From CAYPTI01 sp964413525 [NCBI: uncultured bacterium] (GTDB taxonomy: Bacteria > T1Sed10-126): a stretch of 6,265 nt of DNA. Shown in pieces: positions 1 through 6,258 of this stretch; within the stretch, counting starts at the first letter, position 1, and every line of letters begins with the position of its first letter. Below the pieces are notes generated by a model that saw only the letters and a program-made list of their open reading frames with translations, was not told the origin of the DNA and made no database searches. The translations under genes and the position numbers were made by a program. Location: assembly GCA_964413525.1 (NCBI GenBank), contig CAYPTI010000049.1:1-6265 (forward strand), written 5' to 3'.

Positions 1-3000
1 CCCTCCAGGCCGAAGGTGATCCCCGAAGCCAGGAAGGCCCCGAAACTCTGTCCGGCGGAGCCGGTGAAGTCGAACCGGATCGTGTCGTCCGGCAGGCCGT
101 CGCTGCCAAACCGTTCGACGAGCAGCGAACTGAGCATGGCTCCCACCGTCCGGTTCCGGTTGGTAACCCTCACGTCTCGCCGGACGGGCTGCCGGTTCTC
201 GAGTGCCGGGTTGGCGTAATCGATCAGCCGGTTGTCCAGTTTGTTTTCCAAAAAATGGTTCTGGGTGGTCGTCTTGCGGACCTGACGGTCGTCCCGCACC
301 GGATCGATCAGCCGGGAGAGATCCAGCCGGCGGGCCTTCCGGTGCGAGACTTCTCTCGGTTCCAGAAGCTGGGCCTGCCCGACCATGTTGTCCATCGAGC
401 GGAACCCGAGTTCGGCCATGATTTCCCGAATTTCCCGGGCCAGGAAGGTCATGTAGTTGATCACGTGCTCCGGTCGTCCCGCGAACCGATCCCGCAGCTC
501 GGGGTCCTGGGTGGCCACCCCCACCGAACAGGTGTTGGTGTGACACTTCCTCAGCATCACGCACCCGAGGGCCACGAGGGGAGCCGTCCCATAGCCGTAC
601 TTCTCCGCCCCCAGCAGGCAGGCGACCACGGCGTCCCGGCCGGTCTTGAGCCCCCCGTCCACCCGGACCTCAATCCGGTCCCGGAGCCGGTTGACGCCGA
701 GCACCCGCTGGGCCTCCGCCAGGCCCAGTTCCCAGGGCAACCCGGCCGATTTGATGGAAGTTTTGGGGGAGGCCCCGGTGCCGCCTGAATGACCGCTGAT
801 CAGAACGATGTCCGCCCGCGCCTTGGCCACCCCGGCGGCGATGATCCCGACCCCGTCCTCCGACACGAGTTTCACCGAAACGTCTCCCCCGGGGTTGGAA
901 CATTTCAGGTCGTGGATCAGCTGAGCCAGGTCTTCGATCGAGTAAATATCATGGTGCGGAGGCGGAGAAATTAGCGCCACGCCGGGGGTCGAATGACGAA
1001 CTTCGGCGATGACCTCGTTGACCTTCCCGCCGGGCAGGTGTCCCCCTTCGCCGGGTTTGGACCCCTGAGCCATCTTGATCTCGAGTTCCTCGGCCGAAAC
1101 CAGGTACTCTCCGGTCACACCGAATCGCCCGCTGGCGACCTGCTTGTTAATGCATTCCCGCTCGGTTCCGTACCGGTCGGGCGGTTCGCCGCCCTCGCCC
1201 GAACAGGCCGTGGCCCCGATCCGGTTCATCGCCACCGCCAGGGTCTCGTGGGTCTCCTTGCTCAGGGATCCGAAGGACATCGAGCCGGTGAAGAACCGTT
1301 TTCGGATCGACTCCACCGGTTCAACGTCCTCCAGCGGGACCGATTCCCGGCGGGAGGCGTCGAAGTCAAGCATCCCCCGCAGAGTCTGCAGCCGGTTGTC
1401 CTGCTCGTTGATCTGTCCGGCGAACTCCCGGTAGGTCCCGTAGTCGTTCCGGCGCACCGCCTGCTGCAGTTTGCCGATGGTCTTCGGGTTCCACTGGTGG
1501 AACTCGCCGTCCCGCCGCCAGTAAAAGTCGCCGCCCTGCTCCAGGGTCAGGTTGCCGTCCGGCCGGGTCTGGAAGGCCCGATCGTGGCGCTCCCGCAGGT
1601 CCTCCTCGATCTCGTCCAACCCGATTCCTTCGGTCCGGGTGGTGGTCCCGCGGAAGCAGTCCTCCACGAGGTCGCTGTTTAATCCGACCGCTTCAAAAAT
1701 CTGGGCCCCTTTGTAGCTTTCCAGCGTGGAGATTCCCATCTTGGCCATGACCTTCAGCAACCCGTGCTCCAGACCGTGAACGTAGCCGTCCAGAACCTCC
1801 TCAATCGGCCCGGGATCATCAAGGTTCCCCTCCCGATGCATGGTTCTAAGGCTCTCGTAGGCCAGGTAGGGGTAGACGGCCCCGGCCCCGTAGCCGATCA
1901 GGGTGGCGACGTGGTGAACCGCGCAGGGTTGACCGCTCTCAAGCACCATCCCGACCCGGGTCCGCAGCCCTTCCCGGATCAGGTGATGGTGCACCCCACC
2001 CACCGCGAGCAGAGCCGGGATCGCCAGGCGGTCCGGACCGACCCGGCGATCGGAAAGAATCAGAATTTCGTCCCCCTCCACGATGGCTCGAACCGCGTCG
2101 TGACGGAGCTGCCGGACCGCCTCCTCAAGGGAGGTCCCGCGGGGGAACGTCAAATCCAGGGTCGAGGACCGGATTCCGTTATGATCGATGGACTCGATCG
2201 CCGCGTACTCCTCGCGCCGGAGGATCGGACTGGGAACAAACAGCTGCCGGCAGTGGTCCTCGGAATCCCCGATCAGGTTGTTCTGCCGTCCGATATGGCT
2301 CTCCAGTGAGGTCACCAGTTCCTCCCGAATGTAGTCGATAGGGGGGTTCGACACCTGGGCGAAGAGCTGTTTGAAGTAGTCGAACATGGTCTTGTTCCGA
2401 GAGGAAAGTACGGCCAGCGGGGTGTCGTCCCCCATGGCCCCGATCGGATCCCTTCCCTCCTCGCTCATCGGTCTCAACAACCGGGTGAGGTACTCCCGGG
2501 TGTACCCCATGGCCGCCTGGACACGATGGATCGAGTCCCCATCGGACGACCGGGACGGATCAGGTTCAGGAGCCGAATCGAGTGACTCCTTGACCTCCGA
2601 TAGCTTCACCCGCTGTTCACGCAACCGCCGATCGTACTTCGGATCGGTCAGATCATCGAACACTTCCTTATCCGGGACAATGCGTCCCTCCTCCGCATCC
2701 GCCATGAACATCTCCCCGGGCTGAAGCCGCCCCTTCTCCTTGACCTCGGCGGCCGGGGTGTCCAGCACCCCCGCTTCGCTGGCCATGATCAGTCGGTCGT
2801 CGTGGGTGACGTAGTACCGGCAGGGCCGCAGACCGTTGCGATCCAGGATCGCTCCCACGCTTTCGCCATCCGTGAACGCCACGAGGGCCGGGCCGTCCCA
2901 GGGTTCGACGATGGTGGAGTGGTACTCATACCAGCGGCGCCGGTCGGGATCCATGGACTGGTCCCGGTTCCAGGCCTCGGGAACCAGCATTCGCAGGGCG

Positions 3001-3944
3001 TGCGGCAGACTCCGGCCGCTCTGGACCAGCAGCTCAAGCACATTGTCCAGCACGGCGGTGTCGCTCTGATCTTCGTGCGTGATCGGTTTGATCTTCTCAA
3101 TATCTTCCCCGAACCGCTCGCTGAACAGATCGGCCTCCCGGGTGTGCATCCAGTTCAGGTTCCCCCGCAGGGTGTTGATTTCGCCGTTATGGATGATGTT
3201 CCGGTAGGGATGGGCAAGTTCCCACGATCCGAGGGTGTTGGTGGAAAACCGGGAATGAACGAAGGCCAGGGCGGTCTTCATCGACGGACGGGAGAGATCC
3301 GGGTAGTAGGAGCGCACCTGGGCGTTGGTCAGCAGTCCCTTGTACACGAGTTTTCGACGGTCGAGGGAACAGATATAGAAGGAATCAGCCCCGGGTGGGT
3401 TCCGGTCGTCGACCGCGTTTTCGATCACCCGGCGAAGCACGTACAGGGCCACGTCCAGTTCGTCCGGTTCGAGGGATTCTTCCGGCCGGACCACCATCTG
3501 AACCACATGGGGTTCGGTCTCCCGGGCGGTTCGCCCGAGGTCGTCGTTGTTGGTCGGGACGTCCCGCCAGCCCACGACCTCGAACCCCTCCCGGTCCACC
3601 CGCTCCTCGATCAGTTCAATCAACGACCCTCGGGCCCGGTCCTCCGGCGGCATGAACAACTGTCCCACACCGTAGCCATCGGAGTCCCCGAGGTCCTCGA
3701 ATTCCTGCTGGAAGAAGGCGTGCGGTTTCTGCAGCAAAACCCCCGCACCGTCCCCGGTCTTTTCCTCGGCCCCGCGAGCCCCGCGGTGGTCGAGGTTTTC
3801 GAGCATCGTCAGGCCGTCTTCGATAAGCTCGTGAGTGGGCTCTCCCTGCAGGTCCATCAGGACCCCCACACCGCAATTTGAGGACTGTCTAAGAGGGTGA
3901 AACGAGGTGGCGAAGGGATCCGTGTCCCGGCGGTCGGGGGTCAT
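1..3944 (-). CDS. gltB: Glutamate synthase large (alpha) subunit, 3' end cut by the window edge
   Basis: This cytoplasmic enzyme transfers the amide nitrogen of glutamine to 2-oxoglutarate, giving two glutamates (GOGAT step). I translated the frame by hand: 1,314 codons are open with no stop or frameshift. Domains in order: (1) class II glutamine amidotransferase, about residues 24-415, with nucleophile Cys24 in NCGVGV, HRG at 53-55, GDGAG at 64-68, HNGEINT from 252 and SDTAVLDN from 294; (2) central domain with GAMGDDTP at 502-509 and NPPID at 533-537; (3) FMN-binding barrel, about 800-1200, with GSMSFGS at 887-893, SGHSGGTG at 1050-1057 and the 3Fe-4S ligands Cys1128-x5-Cys1134-x4-Cys1139; (4) start of the GXGXG domain, with GSAGQSFGAF from 1295. 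By family length about 150-200 residues are missing at the left edge. The ATG at 3944 is chosen because GGAGGT lies 8 bases upstream. It gives a 23-residue propeptide before Cys24, which is removed in this family. gltD is not visible but could follow beyond the edge. Identification is near certain. Confidence 0.97.
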   Translation of the reverse strand, partial: MTPDRRDTDPFATSFHPLRQSSNCGVGVLMDLQGEPTHELIEDGLTMLENLDHRGARGAEEKTGDGAGVLLQKPHAFFQQEFEDLGDSDGYGVGQLFMPPEDRARGSLIELIEERVDREGFEVVGWRDVPTNNDDLGRTARETEPHVVQMVVRPEESLEPDELDVALYVLRRVIENAVDDRNPPGADSFYICSLDRRKLVYKGLLTNAQVRSYYPDLSRPSMKTALAFVHSRFSTNTLGSWELAHPYRNIIHNGEINTLRGNLNWMHTREADLFSERFGEDIEKIKPITHEDQSDTAVLDNVLELLVQSGRSLPHALRMLVPEAWNRDQSMDPDRRRWYEYHSTIVEPWDGPALVAFTDGESVGAILDRNGLRPCRYYVTHDDRLIMASEAGVLDTPAAEVKEKGRLQPGEMFMADAEEGRIVPDKEVFDDLTDPKYDRRLREQRVKLSEVKESLDSAPEPDPSRSSDGDSIHRVQAAMGYTREYLTRLLRPMSEEGRDPIGAMGDDTPLAVLSSRNKTMFDYFKQLFAQVSNPPIDYIREELVTSLESHIGRQNNLIGDSEDHCRQLFVPSPILRREEYAAIESIDHNGIRSSTLDLTFPRGTSLEEAVRQLRHDAVRAIVEGDEILILSDRRVGPDRLAIPALLAVGGVHHHLIREGLRTRVGMVLESGQPCAVHHVATLIGYGAGAVYPYLAYESLRTMHREGNLDDPGPIEEVLDGYVHGLEHGLLKVMAKMGISTLESYKGAQIFEAVGLNSDLVEDCFRGTTTRTEGIGLDEIEEDLRERHDRAFQTRPDGNLTLEQGGDFYWRRDGEFHQWNPKTIGKLQQAVRRNDYGTYREFAGQINEQDNRLQTLRGMLDFDASRRESVPLEDVEPVESIRKRFFTGSMSFGSLSKETHETLAVAMNRIGATACSGEGGEPPDRYGTERECINKQVASGRFGVTGEYLVSAEELEIKMAQGSKPGEGGHLPGGKVNEVIAEVRHSTPGVALISPPPHHDIYSIEDLAQLIHDLKCSNPGGDVSVKLVSEDGVGIIAAGVAKARADIVLISGHSGGTGASPKTSIKSAGLPWELGLAEAQRVLGVNRLRDRIEVRVDGGLKTGRDAVVACLLGAEKYGYGTAPLVALGCVMLRKCHTNTCSVGVATQDPELRDRFAGRPEHVINYMTFLAREIREIMAELGFRSMDNMVGQAQLLEPREVSHRKARRLDLSRLIDPVRDDRQVRKTTTQNHFLENKLDNRLIDYANPALENRQPVRRDVRVTNRNRTVGAMLSSLLVERFGSDGLPDDTIRFDFTGSAGQSFGAFLASGITFGLE

Positions 3945-3952
3945 CCCGATAG

Positions 3953-3958
3953 ACCTCC
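3953..3958 (-). promoter_or_regulatory. Ribosome binding site of gltB (GGAGGT)
   Basis: The minus strand reads GGAGGT, then 8 bases, then ATG at 3944. This is a near-consensus Shine-Dalgarno sequence at good spacing. It fixes the gltB start over the next in-frame ATG, which lies inside the amidotransferase domain after the catalytic cysteine. Confidence 0.85.
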
Positions 3959-4108
3959 GGCTTGATCGCGTGACTGGTAACCGTGTGAGAAGACCCGGAA
4001 GGTTAGCAAAAAGTTCAATTCGTCATCCCTTAACGGCGTCGACCGACCACTATCAGCTCGTTGGGTGCTGTCGCCCGATACAAACGAGCCGTTTATCCAT
4101 TGAACCGG

Positions 4109-4195
4109 GCGATTGATGAAACTTCATGACGATCCGATTATGGACCACGGTTCCGATCATGTCTGGAAACGAGGCCGTCAGGAGCGGTTGATGAA
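4109..4195 (+). repeat. Direct repeat GCGRTTGATGAA, two copies
   Basis: The copies are GCGATTGATGAA at 4109-4120 and GCGGTTGATGAA at 4184-4195, identical at 11 of 12 positions with one A/G difference. The offset is 75 bases, close to seven helical turns, so both copies would lie on roughly the same DNA face. Each copy contains TTGATG, usable as a -35 hexamer, and each is followed by sequence wholly or partly complementary to it. A shared transcription-factor site or a duplicated promoter unit are both possible readings. Confidence 0.6.
4113..4141 (+). promoter_or_regulatory. Candidate distal promoter P1 of glutamate dehydrogenase
   Basis: TTGATG (4113-4118), a 17-base spacer and GATTAT (4136-4141) match the sigma70 consensus at 4 of 6 positions in each hexamer with ideal spacing. 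The transcript would start near 4148 and have a leader of about 140 bases. An imperfect palindrome, ATGAA-AC-TTCAT (4116-4127), overlaps the -35 and spacer, where a repressor could bind. The matches are moderate, so this is a suggestion only. Confidence 0.35.
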
Positions 4196-4224
4196 GTCCC
4201 GAAACCCGGTATGCTTTCATCAAC
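4187..4224. repeat. Perfect 9-base inverted repeat over candidate promoter P2
   Basis: GTTGATGAA (4187-4195) is exactly reverse-complemented by TTCATCAAC (4216-4224), with 20 bases between. One G-T wobble pair could extend the stem inward. As DNA, the arms cover the -35 and the bases just after the -10, a common operator arrangement. As RNA, in a transcript from the upstream promoter, it would form a stem-loop about 65 bases before the start codon. It is not a terminator, since no T-run follows. Confidence 0.6.
4188..4215 (+). promoter_or_regulatory. Candidate proximal promoter P2 of glutamate dehydrogenase
   Basis: TTGATG (4188-4193), a 16-base spacer and TATGCT (4210-4215) match the sigma70 consensus at 4 of 6 positions each. 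Transcription would start near 4222, leaving a leader of about 66 bases. The -35 is part of the second copy of the 12-base repeat. The whole promoter lies inside a 9-base inverted repeat (4187-4224), which strengthens the case for a regulated promoter here. Confidence 0.4.
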
Positions 4225-4270
4225 ATTTCGACGGCAATCGAAGATATTACCATCACCATCGTGGAGGATT

Positions 4271-4276
4271 AAGGAG
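4271..4276 (+). promoter_or_regulatory. Ribosome binding site of glutamate dehydrogenase (AAGGAG)
   Basis: AAGGAG lies 11 bases before the ATG at 4288, slightly long but workable. A second purine-rich site, GGAGG at 4263-4267, lies 20 bases before the ATG, too far for direct use. No other start codon is better placed for either site, so the ATG at 4288 is preferred. Confidence 0.65.
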
Positions 4277-4287
4277 CCTGATCTCCG

Positions 4288-5562
4288 ATGCCGGTCACCG
4301 ATTCTGAAACGAAAGAGCAACACGCCAACCTTCTGGACTCATCCCTCCAGCAGATCAACCGGGCCATGGAACGACTGGAACTTCCGACCTCGGCCCGGAC
4401 CTTTCTTCGATCTCCCCAGCACGAGACCCGGTTCCAGATTCCCGTCAAGATGGGGGACGGCTCGGTTCAGATCTTCCCCGCCTTCCGGATCATCTGGAAC
4501 TCAGCCCGGGGGCCCTCCAAGGGAGGACTCCGGTTCCATCCCGAACTTTCCCTCGACCTGGTCCGGACCCTCGCCTCCTCCATGGCCTGGAAAACGGCGG
4601 TGCTCGACCTTCCCCTCGGCGGGGGGAAAGGGGGCGTCGTCTGCAACCCCAAACAGATGTCCGAACGGGAACTGGAAGCCCTCTCGCGCAGTTACATTCG
4701 AACCATCGCTCATCAGGTGGGCCCCAAGTCCGACGTTCCCGCCCCCGACGTGTACACCGACTCCAAGATGATGGCCTGGATGATGGACGAGTACGAAACC
4801 ATCACCCAGAACAACCTGTCGGGGGTGGTCACGGGCAAACCGGTCGAACTGGGAGGGAGCCGGGGGCGCGACGGAGCCACCGCCCTGGGAGGAATTTTCT
4901 GTGTGGCCGAAGCTTCCCGGGCCCTGGATATTCCCCTGGAGGGCAAACGGGCCGCCATTCAGGGATACGGCAAAGCCGGAGCCGCCGCCCACCGATTTGC
5001 GGTGGACCGGCTGGGACTCAAGGTCGTGGCCGTGAGCGATAGCAGCGGGGGGATTTACAACGAACAGGGGCTGGATTACGAGGACGTCCACAACTCCAAA
5101 CAAAAAACGGGCTCCGTGTCCAACTATCCCACCGCCGAAACCATCAGCAACGAGGAACTGCTCGAACTGGACGTGACGGTGCTGTTTCCTTCCGCCCTCG
5201 AGAACGTCATCACGGAAGCAAACGCCGACCGCATCCAGGCGGATATCGTGGCCGAACTCGCCAACAACCCCACCACCCCGGCGGCGGACGAAATCCTGTT
5301 TCAGAACGGCGTATACGTGATTCCGGACATCTTGTGTAACGCCGGGGGAGTGACGGTAAGTTACTTCGAACAGGTCCAGAACGCCAGCACCTATTACTGG
5401 TCGGAGGAAAAGATCCACAAGGAATTAAAAAAACGGTTCACCGAAGCTTTCCGAACCGTCCACGACAACGCCGTCGACCGCGGAATTCACAACCGGCTGT
5501 CGGCCCTCATGATCGCGGTGGAACGGATTCACCGGGCCATGTCGTTGAGGGGATGGGTCTAG
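4288..5562 (+). CDS. Glutamate dehydrogenase, hexameric type
   Basis: This cytoplasmic enzyme interconverts 2-oxoglutarate plus ammonium and glutamate, using NAD(P)H. The 424 residues match the roughly 420-450 usual for the hexameric family shared by bacteria and archaea. The substrate domain carries Lys78 (in KGGLRFHP), Lys102 (in AWKTAV), Lys114 (in LGGGKGG) and Asp154 (in PAPDVYT). The spacings 24, 12 and 40 equal those of Lys89, Lys113, Lys125 and catalytic Asp165 in the Clostridium symbiosum enzyme. The coenzyme domain begins near 195, with the Rossmann loop GYGKAG at 226-231 and SDSSGG at 250-255 after the second strand. The domain-closing helix includes [11 protein letters not shown] from 351. 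NAD versus NADP use cannot be settled by eye. It is divergent from gltB and convergent with the P-II gene, which suggests a biosynthetic role (inference). Symbols gdhA and gdhB are both used for such genes, so none is assigned. Confidence 0.96.
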   Translation: MPVTDSETKEQHANLLDSSLQQINRAMERLELPTSARTFLRSPQHETRFQIPVKMGDGSVQIFPAFRIIWNSARGPSKGGLRFHPELSLDLVRTLASSMAWKTAVLDLPLGGGKGGVVCNPKQMSERELEALSRSYIRTIAHQVGPKSDVPAPDVYTDSKMMAWMMDEYETITQNNLSGVVTGKPVELGGSRGRDGATALGGIFCVAEASRALDIPLEGKRAAIQGYGKAGAAAHRFAVDRLGLKVVAVSDSSGGIYNEQGLDYEDVHNSKQKTGSVSNYPTAETISNEELLELDVTVLFPSALENVITEANADRIQADIVAELANNPTTPAADEILFQNGVYVIPDILCNAGGVTVSYFEQVQNASTYYWSEEKIHKELKKRFTEAFRTVHDNAVDRGIHNRLSALMIAVERIHRAMSLRGWV

Positions 5563-5586
5563 GACCCGACCGTTCAAAGCGGTCCT
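5561..5586. terminator. Possible shared hairpin between convergent gene ends
   Basis: AGGACC (5561-5566) and GGTCCT (5581-5586) are perfect reverse complements with a 14-base loop. A competing stem, GACCG (5568-5572) with CGGTC (5580-5584), has a 7-base loop. The repeat fills the 23-base gap and touches both stop codons. There is no good T-run: on the plus strand four Ts come only at 5598-5601, and on the minus strand there are none. It may act as a weak two-way terminator or simply as a transcript-end stem. Confidence 0.3.
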
Positions 5587-5924
5587 CAGAGGGCCTCTTT
5601 TCCCCGGTCCCCGGTCCGGATCTGAAAGGCGTCTTCCACCGGGATGATGAAAATCTTGCCGTCCCCCGGGTTGCCCGATCGGGCCCCCGTCTGAATCGCC
5701 TTGATCACGTCCTCCACCAGCACGTCCCGAACGATGAGTTCGACTTTGACCTTCTGGTGGAGGTCGACCACGTAATCCTCTCCCCGCCAGTTTTCTTTCT
5801 TCAACGCCTCGCTTCCGCGACCGCTGACGCTGCTCACGGTGAGGCTCGGCGCCCCGGCCTCCGCTAATTCTTTTTTAACCCTGTCCAGCCGACCCGGTCG
5901 AATAATCGCTTCCAGTTTTTTCAT
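5586..5924 (-). CDS. P-II family nitrogen regulatory protein
   Basis: This small trimeric cytoplasmic sensor binds ATP/ADP and 2-oxoglutarate and controls ammonium transporters, glutamine synthetase or regulators through its T-loop. Its 112 residues equal the normal family length. The T-loop, about 37-55, holds Tyr51, the uridylylation position in many bacteria. Lys58 and Lys60 follow in QKVK. The second family signature, GDGKIFIIPV (87-96), has the ATP-contacting Lys90, and RTG is at 103-105. Differences from E. coli GlnB are Trp46 for Tyr, Glu39 for Gln39, Ala40 for Lys40 and Gln101 for Arg101. The GRGS...WRGEDY...DLHQKVK pattern resembles haloarchaeal GlnK-like proteins as I recall them. 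The ATG at 5924 is supported by AAGGAG 7 bases upstream. No amt gene adjoins it; it converges on glutamate dehydrogenase. glnB versus glnK cannot be chosen from sequence alone. Confidence 0.95.
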   Translation of the reverse strand: MKKLEAIIRPGRLDRVKKELAEAGAPSLTVSSVSGRGSEALKKENWRGEDYVVDLHQKVKVELIVRDVLVEDVIKAIQTGARSGNPGDGKIFIIPVEDAFQIRTGDRGKEAL

Positions 5925-5931
5925 CCTGGCT

Positions 5932-5937
5932 CTCCTT
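5932..5937 (-). promoter_or_regulatory. Ribosome binding site of the P-II gene (AAGGAG)
   Basis: The minus strand reads AAGGAG, then 7 bases, then ATG at 5924. The spacing and sequence are good and confirm the start that gives a standard-length P-II protein. Confidence 0.8.
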
Positions 5938-6031
5938 CGCGGTAGGGTAGGTCCGGTTCAACCCATGCTAACAAACTTGACTCGATCCCCCATCGGAAGA
6001 ACGAAACGGATTCCACGGTACAACAGAACCT

Positions 6032-6049
6032 ACCGGGTTCGAAACCGGT
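6032..6049 (-). terminator. Hairpin just after the small membrane protein gene
   Basis: The minus strand begins a stem-loop 5 bases after the stop codon at 6055. ACC and GGTT pair with AACC and GGT around a TCG loop, giving seven pairs with one bulged C. Read as DNA it is an 18-base near-palindrome centred on TTCGAA with one mismatched pair. No clear run of Ts follows (the next bases are AGGTTCTGTTG), so a standard intrinsic terminator is doubtful. Position right after a stop codon is the main support. An operator for the P-II gene is the alternative. Confidence 0.35.
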
Positions 6050-6054
6050 TCCGA

Positions 6055-6258
6055 TCAGGAAACCTTCCCGCGGTCAACCGGATCCGGATCGGTCGCCGCC
6101 CAGAAGACCACCGCGAACCAGCCCACGAAAGTCCATCCCACCAGAATGTTCACCAGCCCGATCAGCACCCGGTGCCGGTGACCTCGACCGAACGCCACCA
6201 GGGTCGGAAGCATGTAGACGCCCAGGAGGACGCCACCAAAAAGAACCATCAGTTCCAT
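6055..6258 (-). CDS. Small two-helix membrane protein, superinfection-immunity (Imm) family
   Basis: The 67 residues contain two hydrophobic helices, about 4-23 and 31-54, joined by a basic loop, GRGHRHR at 24-30, and a short charged tail. The pattern YMLPTLVAFGRGH followed by N-x3-GWT-x2-GW matches the Imm_superinfect family (Pfam PF14373) as I recall it. The family is named after phage T4 Imm, which blocks DNA entry by a second phage, but most members are chromosomal and of unknown role. By the positive-inside rule the basic loop should face the cytoplasm. A stop codon directly precedes the ATG at 6258, so the frame cannot extend upstream. A second in-frame ATG at 6249 (Met4) is also possible, and neither has a clear ribosome binding site before the window ends. 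Its link to the nitrogen genes may be only positional. Confidence 0.8.
   Translation of the reverse strand: MELMVLFGGVLLGVYMLPTLVAFGRGHRHRVLIGLVNILVGWTFVGWFAVVFWAATDPDPVDRGKVS

Larger units (their letters stand above)
3945..4287. other. Divergent gltB / glutamate dehydrogenase control region
   Basis: This 343-base stretch has no convincing gene; the short open frames in it lack ribosome binding sites and known motifs. It separates two divergent genes and must hold promoters for both. On the dehydrogenase side it contains two copies of GCGRTTGATGAA (4109-4120 and 4184-4195), two candidate sigma70-type promoters and a 9-base inverted repeat, each listed separately. On the gltB side I found no convincing -35/-10 pair. 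I also saw no sigma54-type GG/GC site and no riboswitch that I recognise. The region is visibly more AT-rich than the flanking genes, as expected for promoter DNA. Confidence 0.7.
5925..6054. other. Gap upstream of the P-II gene
   Basis: These 130 bases lie between two minus-strand genes. They hold the P-II ribosome binding site and, at the far end, the hairpin at 6032-6049. I found no convincing -35/-10 pair and no sigma54 site. A weak CGAT-C5-ATCG inverted repeat (5983-5995) has only 4-base arms. The gap length and the hairpin suggest the P-II gene has its own promoter rather than being co-transcribed with the small membrane gene, but this is inference. Confidence 0.45.

Noticed and set aside
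993-2309. Chain of plus-strand open frames (229 and 181 codons) opposite gltB
   Set aside because: The opposite strand reads straight through as the FMN and central domains of glutamate synthase. These frames share no motif with any family I know.
2802-3881. 359-codon open frame on the plus strand opposite gltB
   Set aside because: It is antisense to a continuous, motif-rich gltB frame. Long antisense frames are expected in GC-rich genes with few A/T-rich codons. Its translation shows no recognisable domain.
3953-4035. Sigma70 promoter for gltB with TTGAAC at 4013-4018 (minus)
   Set aside because: At a 17-base spacing the -10 would be GGTCTT, a poor match, and other spacings are no better. 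I therefore did not list a gltB promoter.
4113-4307. 64-codon open frame overlapping the glutamate dehydrogenase start, considered as a leader peptide
   Set aside because: No ribosome binding site lies before its ATG, its composition looks random, and it runs over the promoter elements and past the real start codon.
4501-5418. 305-codon open frame on the minus strand opposite glutamate dehydrogenase
   Set aside because: The plus-strand enzyme is intact with all catalytic residues. The antisense product is a low-complexity Gly/His/Val-rich shadow with no known motif.
6026-6056. tRNA-like T-arm (GGTTCGAAACC) on the plus strand
   Set aside because: The five-base stem does not pair correctly around the loop, and no D-arm, anticodon arm or acceptor stem can be found in the preceding 60 bases.
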